5,157 nt of DNA, from the NCBI GenBank assembly GCA_030637505.1, contig DAOWGJ010000194.1:1-5157 (forward strand), given 5' to 3'. A model generated the notes under the pieces. That model was not told the DNA's origin. It searched no databases and saw only the letters and a program-made list of their open reading frames with translations. This stretch comes from Holophagae bacterium. Its GTDB lineage: Bacteria > Acidobacteriota > Thermoanaerobaculia > Thermoanaerobaculales > Sulfomarinibacteraceae. The translations under genes were made by a program, and so were the position numbers. Below are positions 1 through 5,132 of the stretch, piece after piece. Each line of letters begins with the position of its first letter. Positions within the stretch are counted from its first letter, which is position 1.

Positions 1-96
1 ACCGTCCACCCGGGCCACCACCGTCTCTTCGACGCCGCACCCTGCAGCCCAGACAGCAGCAACCACCAGCAATACATCAGTTCGAAGTCGATGCAT
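1..96 (-). CDS. Lipoprotein, N-terminal part only (cut by window edge); possibly a PpiC/SurA-type foldase
   Basis: Reading leftward from an ATG at 96-94, 32 codons stay open to the window edge. They encode a basic n-region (MHRLRTD), a hydrophobic stretch (VLLVVAAVWA) and a lipobox AAGC with the acylated cysteine at residue 20, followed by GVEETVVARVDG. This is a textbook lipoprotein signal, so the product should be lipidated and anchored in the envelope. The segment VVARVDG just after the cysteine resembles the start of the mature region of SurA/PrsA-type peptidyl-prolyl isomerases (often VVARVNGxxIT), but only seven residues support this and the foldase assignment is a guess. No clear Shine-Dalgarno precedes the ATG. 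No other in-frame ATG lies nearby. The gene has the same orientation as the secreted-protein gene at 406-1068, with a 309-nt gap, so co-transcription is uncertain. The rest of the protein lies outside the window. Confidence 0.6.
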   Translation of the reverse strand, partial: MHRLRTDVLLVVAAVWAAGCGVEETVVARVDG

Positions 97-195
97 GCGG
101 CGAAGACTATCATGCCAGGAGCCTGGAGGGCATAGGCCGGTAGCGTGGTCGGGAATGATGGCGTCGTGGAGGCCTTTGCCCTGCAGTCTCCTATT

Positions 196-227
196 GAGAA
201 ACGGCAGAGAAAATACCGGGTCTGCCG
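196..227 (-). terminator. Weak candidate intrinsic terminator for the secreted-protein gene
   Basis: On the minus strand CGGCAGA and TCTGCCG form a perfect 7-bp stem around a 12-nt loop, followed by TTTCTC. The U-tract is interrupted, the loop is large, and the hairpin sits about 180 nt past the stop codon at 406, so it is only a possible terminator. Its position would separate the secreted-protein gene from a promoter for the lipoprotein gene. Confidence 0.27.
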
Positions 228-309
228 GGACTCAGGCTTGGAGCTTGTACCGGATAGAGGGCGGATGGTTTTCGGAGGGCCGTAAGGTGCCGTTCGAGGC
301 CCATTCGAG

Positions 310-323
310 GCTCAGTACTGAGC
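310..323. repeat. 14-bp perfect palindrome
   Basis: GCTCAGTACTGAGC is its own reverse complement. It lies about 215 bp upstream of the lipoprotein start and about 85 bp past the end of the secreted-protein gene. It could be an operator half-site pair or a short RNA stem. It has no T-run on either side, so it is not a typical terminator. It is immediately preceded by a repeated TTCGAGGC. Confidence 0.4.
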
Positions 324-405
324 GTACGGGCCGAGAATGGAACAAAGAACGGTCTTCACGGCACCCGAAAGAGGCCGCAGATTCTATGAGTACATGCTCC
401 TGGGA

Positions 406-1068
406 TCACTCGACGATGAATGACATCAGCTCAACCGGCACACTGCAGTTGCCCGACCACTCGATGGCCTGTCGCAGGATCGTCAGATCGTCCGCGGTGG
501 CATCCGTACCGTACACGTTCCAGCCGATGTAGACGACTCTCCCCGCCCCTTCGGCACGAGCCGACAGGCCGCGATCGTTGCCGCTGATCTGCGCAATATT
601 TGGATCCGGGTCTGTCACCCAACCGATGTAGTCATCCGTTATACCGTAGTGCCAAAAGCCGAATGTCTGCCAGGACCCGGACACTCCGGCAGCGATCGGG
701 TGTCCGGCATCGACCACGGTGACTGTCTGAGGCGGGTTGCCTGCTCCCACATTGGTCCAAGAATTTATCTGAAGGTCCGGCCCATGGTCGCTGATCTGGA
801 CGAGCCCGTTGCCCGCCTGAACCCAGGGCAGGGCCGTCCCTGAGTCTATGTAGTTGGAACTGGGATAGGTTATATAGACGTCGCAAGCGGTCGCGGTCGG
901 GTCGTCCGCCGACTGAAACGAAAAACCCAGGTTGGTCAGCGAATCCTGAATCGCAGTTACTTCTGAGGAGTTGCCACCGGTAGGAACACACACTTCGCAG
1001 ACCTGGGCTCCAACCAGAGAAACAACACCCAAGAATAGAACAAACAACGTCGAATCTTTCTTGTTCAT
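406..1068 (-). CDS. Secreted protein with possible GATase/ThuA-like fold and a C-terminal PVELMSF motif
   Basis: The start is taken at ATG 1068-1066, giving 220 residues. GGAGGG lies 7 nt upstream, whereas the ATG six codons further out (1086) would absorb that ribosome site and spoil the signal peptide. Residues 1-21 form a Sec signal (MNKK, a hydrophobic core, then VGA before Q22). The mature part has cysteines at 24, 27, 62 and 208. The alternating pattern of DVYITYPSSNY, WVQAGNGLVQISDHG, GHPIAAGVSGSW, GRVVYIGWNVYG and DLTILRQAIEW resembles uncharacterised proteins with a class I glutamine amidotransferase/ThuA-like Rossmann-type fold. No catalytic Cys-His-Glu set is evident, so an enzymatic role is not supported. 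The protein ends in VPVELMSFIVE, recalling the PVELTSF linker that precedes type IX secretion sorting domains in Bacteroidota, but nothing follows it. The gene diverges from the kinase operon. Function unknown. Confidence 0.85.
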   Translation of the reverse strand: MNKKDSTLFVLFLGVVSLVGAQVCEVCVPTGGNSSEVTAIQDSLTNLGFSFQSADDPTATACDVYITYPSSNYIDSGTALPWVQAGNGLVQISDHGPDLQINSWTNVGAGNPPQTVTVVDAGHPIAAGVSGSWQTFGFWHYGITDDYIGWVTDPDPNIAQISGNDRGLSARAEGAGRVVYIGWNVYGTDATADDLTILRQAIEWSGNCSVPVELMSFIVE

Positions 1069-1075
1069 CTCAGAT

Positions 1076-1081
1076 CCCTCC
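1076..1081 (-). promoter_or_regulatory. Ribosome binding site fixing the secreted-protein start
   Basis: GGAGGG on the minus strand, 7 nt before ATG 1068-1066. It decides between this ATG and the in-frame one at 1086, which lies upstream of the site. Confidence 0.75.
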
Positions 1082-1087
1082 ACCAAA

Positions 1088-1096
1088 AATATAGCA
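1088..1096 (-). promoter_or_regulatory. Possible extended -10 promoter for the secreted-protein gene
   Basis: The minus strand reads TGCTATATT, which matches an extended -10 (TGn plus TATAAT-like hexamer). No good -35 lies 16-18 nt upstream. Transcription would begin near 1081, leaving a leader of about a dozen nucleotides that just contains the GGAGGG. The short leader and missing -35 make this tentative. Confidence 0.27.
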
Positions 1097-1232
1097 CGCC
1101 ATCCAAACGACTCCTCTCAATATCGGATGAATCTGATCACTCCAGAACGAAATCTCCGGCAGTGAGAACGGTCACCTCGACCAGAATCACAGGAATTCGA
1201 AGTCGCCCCATGGACGAGGAAATTTTTCCGGG

Positions 1233-2486
1233 TTGCAGTACAGTATCACCGTGGCACAGCAACCCGATCTCAGAAATTTCCGGTGGGACGTCCTGCTCCC
1301 GTCGGCTGCGGCGGTCGTCGCCGCATTGCTGATCGGACTGGCAAGCCTGGCGGGCTACGCCTTCAAGCAACGAGAGGCCTTCGCTCTGGACGGACGCGTT
1401 CTCGGTCTGGCCCACAGGATCGAGAGCCACCTGAGAGATACTGACCAGGGCGCCGAACAGGAACTACTGGAGAATCTGTGGCAGGATGTCCGGCCTCCGA
1501 TCATCGGTCTGTGCCTCAAGGATGGCGAGGGCCGGCCTCAGGCCAGGGTGGGAGAGACTGACACAATCCTGCCGCCTCGATCGATCAATCTCTTCGTCGC
1601 ACCGATGGGTGGTCCCAGAGGCCGGCCGTGGAACACCGAGTTCCAGAGAGCACCCGGCCAGGCCCGCGGCCGCAGAGGACTGCGCACTCTTGAGGTGTTC
1701 TTGATTTCCGGAGCCGGCGCCCCACCACTTCCGATTCGGCTTTTGCTCCCATCCTCCATCATCGTCGGGCTCGGCCTGGTCGCCTTGGCTGTTCTTGGGG
1801 GCCGCCTCTTGATCCGCCAACGCCACGAGGCGGAGGTCGAAGCCAACCGACGGCGATTGGAGGCCCTCGGCCGGGCAGGGGCCGGTCTGGCGCACCAGTT
1901 GCGGAATCCTCTGGCGACGATCAAGGGCTCGGCTCAGTTGCTCTGGGAGCGTCTCCATGGGAGCGAGCCCCGCGACCGGGCCCAGGCCATCGTCGACCAG
2001 GCCGACCGCATGGACCGGATGCTCGGCGCTCTGCTGGACTACGCACGCCCTCCAGCGCCCGAAGCCTCTTCAGTAGATCTCGCACAGAGTCTCTCGGCAC
2101 TGGCGAAGGACTCACCCCGGGTCCGAGTCGATATTCCCGATTCCGTCGAGACCAGGGTTGATCCCGACCACCTCGACCACATCGTCGAAAACCTCCTCTC
2201 AAACGCCCTGGCGCATTCTTCTGAAGATTCGTTCATTGAAATTACCGTACACACCAATGGTGACATCGTGGAGATCCGGATCTCGGACCGCGGGCCGGGG
2301 CCCGGCGGCGACCCGGAGGAGCTCTTCCAGCCCTACGTCACCCACCGACCCGACGGCGCCGGACTCGGGCTGACGATTGCGCGAACGCTTGCCGAAGCCA
2401 ACCGCGGAAGCCTGACCCTTGGCCGCCAGACCGGCGGAGGGACGACTGCCGTCTTGACCCTCCCCCGAGGAGACAGCAAACAATGA
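1233..2486 (+). CDS. Membrane sensor histidine kinase partnering the downstream NtrC-type regulator
   Basis: The 417-residue protein should autophosphorylate on histidine and pass the phosphate to the adjacent regulator. TM1 is about residues 20-43 and TM2 about 168-191. They enclose an extracytoplasmic sensor domain of about 120 residues whose GLCLKDGEGRPQARVGE stretch is reminiscent of PAS/Cache sensors. Only about 28 residues separate TM2 from the H-box, so there is no HAMP or cytoplasmic PAS domain. The H-box is LAHQLRNPL (His221), the N-box ENLLSNAL (319-326), G1 DRGPGPG (352-358), the F-box LFQPYVT and G2 GAGLGL (375-380). The usual Glu after the phospho-histidine is Gln, as also occurs in FleS/FlrB-type kinases. 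The start is uncertain. No in-frame ATG exists after the stop at 1134; TTG 1233 has GAGGAA 11 nt upstream, while GTG 1251 has no ribosome site. The end overlaps the regulator by ATGA. It is most like NtrB/ZraS-class kinases; the signal is unknown. Confidence 0.92.
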   Translation: MQYSITVAQQPDLRNFRWDVLLPSAAAVVAALLIGLASLAGYAFKQREAFALDGRVLGLAHRIESHLRDTDQGAEQELLENLWQDVRPPIIGLCLKDGEGRPQARVGETDTILPPRSINLFVAPMGGPRGRPWNTEFQRAPGQARGRRGLRTLEVFLISGAGAPPLPIRLLLPSSIIVGLGLVALAVLGGRLLIRQRHEAEVEANRRRLEALGRAGAGLAHQLRNPLATIKGSAQLLWERLHGSEPRDRAQAIVDQADRMDRMLGALLDYARPPAPEASSVDLAQSLSALAKDSPRVRVDIPDSVETRVDPDHLDHIVENLLSNALAHSSEDSFIEITVHTNGDIVEIRISDRGPGPGGDPEELFQPYVTHRPDGAGLGLTIARTLAEANRGSLTLGRQTGGGTTAVLTLPRGDSKQ

Positions 2487-3787
2487 CGCCGACAATCCTC
2501 GTCGTCGACGACGATGACGCATTCCGATCCCTGGTGATCGACATCCTCTCCGGAGGGGACTACCGGCTGCTGGAGGCGGGCGACGCAGAGGCGGCACTGA
2601 CCCTTCTCAGCAGCGAGACGGTAGACCTGGTCCTGACTGATCAGCAGATGCCTGGAATGGGTGGATTGGATCTGGCCCGGAGGGTTCTGGCTGCGGCCGA
2701 TGCCCCGGCCGTCATCCTGATGACGGCATTCGGGACGATTCCCAACGCGATGGAAGCCGTCCGACTGGGCGCGACGGACTATCTGACCAAGCCCTTGGAA
2801 AGCCCGGCCGCCCTTCGAAATCTGGTTTCGAGGACATTGGGAGAGCGCGAAATTTCAGATGACGCCGGCGAGTTCCTGACCCGCGACCCCTCGACTCTCG
2901 AAATGTTGACCATTGCCGACCGCGCTGCAGCGACCGATGCAACGGTGTTGATCACCGGAGCCTCCGGAACCGGCAAGGAGGTGTTGGCCCACCGCATCCA
3001 CAACCGTTCGAATCGCAGCACCGGCCCGTTCGTCGCCGTCAACTGCGCCTCGATTCCCGAAACCCTGGCCGAGAGCGAGTTCTTCGGTCACGAAAAGGGG
3101 TCATTCACGGGCGCCCATGCCCAGCGTGCCGGGCGCTTCGAGCAGGCCGACGGCGGCACTCTCTTTCTCGACGAGATCGGCGAGCTGCCCGAGAGCATGC
3201 AGGCCAAGCTGCTGCGGGTTCTTGAGGACCACACGGTTGAGAGGATCGGAGGACGTCGGCCGGTTACCGTCGACTTTCGTCTCCTGGCCGCGACCAACCG
3301 CACACTGGAGGACGAGGTCGAGACCGGCCGTTTTCGAAGGGACTTGCTCTATCGGCTCGACGTCATCCGCCTGGAGATCGCCCCTCTGAGCGAGCGTCCC
3401 TCGGATATCGAACTGCTGGCCAAGGCCCTGATCAAAACCGTCGCCCTCCGGTTGGGTCTCCCGGAACGACGCTTGAGCCCCGAGGCCATCGAAGTGCTTT
3501 GTGCTCACTCATGGCCGGGCAACGTACGAGAGCTGAGGAACGTACTCGAGCGCGGCCTGATCCTGACCCAGACCGAGATTCTCGACCCCGAACACCTGCC
3601 ATCGTTCGCCCCGACGAATGAAACCGCCCCCGAGAATGCCTCACCTCTGTCCCTGACCGACCGCGAAAGGCAGGCAATCCTCGAGGCCCTCGAACGGGCC
3701 AAAGGTCATCGCGAGGAGGCCGCACAACTCCTGGGCATCTCGGTCCGGACCCTTTACAACCGGCTGAAGGAATACAACATCCGGTAG
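2483..3787 (+). CDS. NtrC-family sigma-54-dependent response regulator
   Basis: The 434-residue protein has the full three-domain NtrC layout. The receiver domain (about 1-118) has the acidic pocket DDDD at 9-12, phospho-acceptor Asp53 (LTDQQMPG), Thr81 and Lys103. The AAA+ sigma-54 activation domain (about 132-362) has Walker A GASGTGKE (159-166), the sigma-54 contact loop GSFTGA (206-211), Walker B GGTLFLDE (224-231), arginine-finger region FRRDLLYRL and sensor II WPGNVREL. The Fis-type helix-turn-helix (about 394-433) ends the protein. All catalytic positions look intact, so it should hydrolyse ATP to open sigma-54 promoters. Differences from the commonest motif forms are Ala for Glu in Walker A and Ser for Ala in the GAFTGA loop; the latter is a known variant. 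It begins inside the kinase stop (ATGA), with GAGGAG at 2467-2472, indicating translational coupling. The probable target is the promoter at 3944-3959. ZraR/AtoC/NtrC-like; orthology is not assignable from sequence alone. Confidence 0.96.
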   Translation: MTPTILVVDDDDAFRSLVIDILSGGDYRLLEAGDAEAALTLLSSETVDLVLTDQQMPGMGGLDLARRVLAAADAPAVILMTAFGTIPNAMEAVRLGATDYLTKPLESPAALRNLVSRTLGEREISDDAGEFLTRDPSTLEMLTIADRAAATDATVLITGASGTGKEVLAHRIHNRSNRSTGPFVAVNCASIPETLAESEFFGHEKGSFTGAHAQRAGRFEQADGGTLFLDEIGELPESMQAKLLRVLEDHTVERIGGRRPVTVDFRLLAATNRTLEDEVETGRFRRDLLYRLDVIRLEIAPLSERPSDIELLAKALIKTVALRLGLPERRLSPEAIEVLCAHSWPGNVRELRNVLERGLILTQTEILDPEHLPSFAPTNETAPENASPLSLTDRERQAILEALERAKGHREEAAQLLGISVRTLYNRLKEYNIR

Positions 3788-3813
3788 CTGATAGCTCTCA
3801 GCTGAGAGCTCTG
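3786..3813. repeat. AGCT heptad repeat containing an 18-bp perfect palindrome
   Basis: AGCT begins at 3786, 3793, 3800 and 3807, exactly 7 bp apart, with spacers GAT, CTC, GAG and CTG. The middle copies form the perfect palindrome AGCTCTCAGCTGAGAGCT (3793-3810). The first repeat includes the last two bases of the regulator's stop codon. As RNA the palindrome could be a short stem after the regulator gene, but no U-tract follows, so it is not a convincing terminator. It may be a short heptameric tandem repeat or an operator. Confidence 0.6.
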
Positions 3814-3819
3814 ATTGAT

Positions 3820-3854
3820 CTGCACGTCCTGCACCGCCCCTGCAGAATCTGCAG
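3820..3854. promoter_or_regulatory. Tandem TGCA-N5-TGCA dyads: candidate upstream activator sites
   Basis: Two TGCA-N5-TGCA dyads occupy 3821-3833 and 3841-3853. Their centres, 3827 and 3847, are 20 bp apart, about two helical turns. The second extends to the near-perfect inverted repeat CTGCAGAATCTGCAG (3840-3854, 7-bp arms around one base). The centres fall about -143 and -123 from the predicted sigma-54 start, the usual range for NtrC-family enhancers. TGCA ends also occur in the classical NtrC site. The position between the regulator gene and a sigma-54 promoter supports this; binding is inferred. Confidence 0.5.
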
Positions 3855-3943
3855 TTCAGCGCTGCATTCCCCTATCATGCTGCGAAATTGAAATATCCCT
3901 GAAATGCTTGACCAGGCAGCTCTTTCGCCCGATCCCAAGAAGT

Positions 3944-3959
3944 TGGCACACCCCTTGCT
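3944..3959 (+). promoter_or_regulatory. Sigma-54 (-24/-12) promoter of the DUF2202 gene
   Basis: TGGCACACCCCTTGCT matches the consensus TGGCAC-N5-TTGCW. The invariant GG (3945-3946) and GC (3957-3958) are separated by exactly 10 bases, and a T precedes the -24 box as in the extended consensus. Transcription is predicted to start near G3970, giving a 38-nt leader to the ATG at 4008. The regulator encoded immediately upstream is of the class that such promoters require. Confidence 0.88.
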
Positions 3960-3973
3960 ATCTCCTCTGGCGA

Positions 3974-3989
3974 CGCGGCTGAAACCGCG
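3974..3989 (+). other. 5'-UTR stem-loop at the predicted mRNA start
   Basis: CGCGG and CCGCG pair perfectly around the loop CTGAAA, beginning about five nucleotides after the predicted transcription start and ending before the Shine-Dalgarno. Such 5'-terminal hairpins can protect an mRNA from decay. The stem is only 5 bp, so function is unproven. Confidence 0.4.
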
Positions 3990-3994
3990 AACAC

Positions 3995-4001
3995 AAGGAG
4001 G
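3995..4001 (+). promoter_or_regulatory. Strong ribosome binding site of the DUF2202 gene
   Basis: AAGGAGG lies 6 nt before ATG 4008-4010, a near-perfect anti-16S match and the strongest ribosome site in the window. High output of this protein is likely once the promoter is active. Confidence 0.85.
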
Positions 4002-4007
4002 CCCCCA

Positions 4008-4856
4008 ATGACCAAGACCCATCGCAACACCATCATCGCAACCAGCGCCGTACTGCTGATCGCACTTTTCGTTTCACTGCCCGCCGAAGCCCAGCGCCGA
4101 AGCGGCGGGCGTACCGGCGGAATGCAGGATTGTTCCGGCGTCGTTGCGGACTACACCGATCAACTGCAACTCTCCCCCCTCAGTCAGACCGACATCGACG
4201 GGCTCAACCTGATGCGCGAGGAAGAGAAACTGGCCCGCGACGTCTACCTGACGCTCGGAGAGCGCTGGTCGCTGCCGATCTTCTTCAACATCGCCCGTGC
4301 GGAACAAAAGCACATGGACCGTGTCCTGTCCGTGATGGACCTCTACGACATCACCGACCCGATCGTCGATGACACCGTCGGCGTCTTCACCGACCCTCAC
4401 TTCGCCGACCTCTACACCACCCTGGTCGACCTGGGCTCTCAGTCACTGATCGACGGTCTGATCGTCGGCGCGACGATCGAGGACCTCGACATTTTCGACC
4501 TCTATGAACTGATCAACATCGGCACCAACGATCACATTCTCTTCGCCTGGCAGAACCTCGCCAAGGGTTCCAGAAACCACCTGCGTGCCTTCATGGGTGC
4601 GCTGGAAGCACAAGACGGCGTCTACCAGCCTCAGTACATCGACCAGGAAACCTATGACGCAATCCTCGCCTCCGAGTGGGAACGCGGAATCGTCTACGAC
4701 GCCAATGGCGATGTTCTTGCCGAATGCGGTGGAACGAGAGGCGGACGCGGCGGCCGGGGCAACGGTCAGGGCGGCGGCAACCAGGGCGGCAACGGATCCG
4801 GCGGAAACCAGGGCGGTTCGGGATCGGGAACCTGCGACGGCAGCGGAAACCCCTGA
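4008..4856 (+). CDS. Exported DUF2202 ferritin-like protein with Gly/Asn/Gln-rich tail
   Basis: The 282-residue protein starts with a Sec signal peptide (basic TKTHR, a hydrophobic core to about residue 24, then AEA before Gln29). Residues about 54-225 match the DUF2202 family, a ferritin-like helical domain. Visible hallmarks are LMREEEKLARDVY (68-80), IFFNIARAEQKHMD (91-104), VGVFTDP, VGATIEDLDIFDL (153-165) and GSRNHLRAF (187-195). Candidate metal ligands by ferritin logic are Glu72/73, Glu99 with His102 (an ExxH pair), Glu158 with Asp161, and His191; this is inference, as no DUF2202 activity is known to me. After Cys240 comes a low-complexity tail (241-282) with GGR and GGNQGG repeats and Cys276, unlike the usual short family end. 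It has its own sigma-54 promoter, ribosome site and terminator, and lies 220 nt after the regulator gene, so it is probably the output of the two-component system. It is likely periplasmic or surface-located. Confidence 0.93.
   Translation: MTKTHRNTIIATSAVLLIALFVSLPAEAQRRSGGRTGGMQDCSGVVADYTDQLQLSPLSQTDIDGLNLMREEEKLARDVYLTLGERWSLPIFFNIARAEQKHMDRVLSVMDLYDITDPIVDDTVGVFTDPHFADLYTTLVDLGSQSLIDGLIVGATIEDLDIFDLYELINIGTNDHILFAWQNLAKGSRNHLRAFMGALEAQDGVYQPQYIDQETYDAILASEWERGIVYDANGDVLAECGGTRGGRGGRGNGQGGGNQGGNGSGGNQGGSGSGTCDGSGNP
4728..4853 (+). repeat. Low-complexity Gly-rich coding repeat (tail of the DUF2202 protein)
   Basis: Codons 241-282 encode mostly Gly, Asn, Gln, Ser and Arg. GGNQGG occurs twice, and GGCGGC- and CAGGGCGG-type DNA words recur. 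This region is prone to slippage and length change between strains. Cysteines 240 and 276 bracket it, so it could be closed into a loop by a disulfide after export. Confidence 0.7.
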
Positions 4857-4879
4857 AACATTTTTCACCAATAACCACC

Positions 4880-4910
4880 GGCCGGCTGCACATGCAGCCG
4901 GCCTTTTGTT
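4880..4910 (+). terminator. Strong rho-independent terminator of the DUF2202 gene
   Basis: GGCCGGCTGCA (4880-4890) and TGCAGCCGGCC (4893-4903) are perfect complements. They give a stem of at least 10 bp with a four-base ACAT loop, followed by TTTTGTT. It lies 24 nt after the stop codon at 4854-4856 and ends the plus-strand transcript. Confidence 0.93.
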
Positions 4911-4979
4911 AGCCCGACCCATACCTATCCCCTTGAATCAGGTTGACGGTATTGAGTGGCGGTTGGGGGCTGCACATCC

Positions 4980-5004
4980 GCGCGCCCTGAAGGACGCGCC
5001 TACA
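4980..5004 (-). repeat. REP-like palindromic unit A
   Basis: On the minus strand the unit reads foot TGTAG, arm GCGCGTCC, loop TTCA, arm GGGCGCGC. The two 8-base arms pair at seven positions and a G-T wobble fills the eighth. A GTAG foot beside an imperfect hairpin is the hallmark of REP elements mobilised by RAYT (REP-associated tyrosine) transposases. The same 25-nt layout recurs at 5133-5157. The unit lies just after a terminator in a gene-free stretch, a typical REP location. Confidence 0.6.
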
Positions 5005-5036
5005 CTGAACTCTCTGAACCATAATGACCTCGAATC

Positions 5037-5061
5037 TGTAGGCGGGTCCTTCACAGGCTGT
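5037..5061 (+). repeat. REP-like unit C, inverted and degenerate
   Basis: The plus strand has TGTAG, then GCGGGTCC and TTCA, matching the foot, first arm and loop of unit A except for one base. The second arm (CAGGCTGT) pairs poorly, so this copy looks decayed or rearranged. With unit A it forms a 17-bp inverted repeat with one mismatch (4988-5004 with 5037-5053) around a 32-nt spacer. Confidence 0.5.
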
Positions 5062-5132
5062 CTCAAAAGACCATTATTGAACCTTGGGAACATCTGAGGC
5101 GAGGCGTTTTCGAAATGTGGATGGTCGTGGTC

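Larger units (their letters stand above)
97..405. other. 309-nt intergenic region without a convincing gene
   Basis: This gap separates the 3' end of the secreted-protein gene from the start of the lipoprotein gene, both read leftward. I see a weak terminator-like hairpin (202-227), a perfect 14-bp palindrome (310-323) and two copies of TTCGAGGC (293-300 and 304-311). The plus-strand open frame across it has an Arg/Ser-rich composition and runs into the end of the opposite gene, so I do not call it. No tRNA or other recognisable RNA is visible. Confidence 0.5.

Noticed and set aside
95..532. Plus-strand open frame of 145 codons across the left gap
   Set aside because: It overlaps the 3' end of a well-supported secreted-protein gene on the other strand, has a low-complexity Arg/Ser-rich composition and no recognisable domain.
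1069..1086. Upstream in-frame ATG (1086) as start of the secreted protein
   Set aside because: It would place GGAGGG inside the coding region and put acidic residues in front of the signal peptide. The ATG at 1068 has ideal ribosome-site spacing.
1252..1267. TGGCAC at 1252-1257 as a sigma-54 -24 box for the kinase operon
   Set aside because: The position where GC should stand (1265-1266) reads CG and there is no TTGC. It also lies inside the kinase coding region.
1464..1958. Long antisense open frames within the kinase (and similar ones in the regulator)
   Set aside because: They are by-products of GC-rich coding sequence. The plus-strand proteins there have complete domain motifs.
3793..3810. 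18-bp palindrome as an intrinsic terminator of the kinase-regulator operon
   Set aside because: No T-run follows on either strand, so it lacks the defining second element.
4585..5097. Plus-strand open frame overlapping the DUF2202 tail and running through the terminator
   Set aside because: It is out of frame with a well-supported gene, spans a strong terminator and REP-like repeats, and has biased Ala/Arg/Thr composition.
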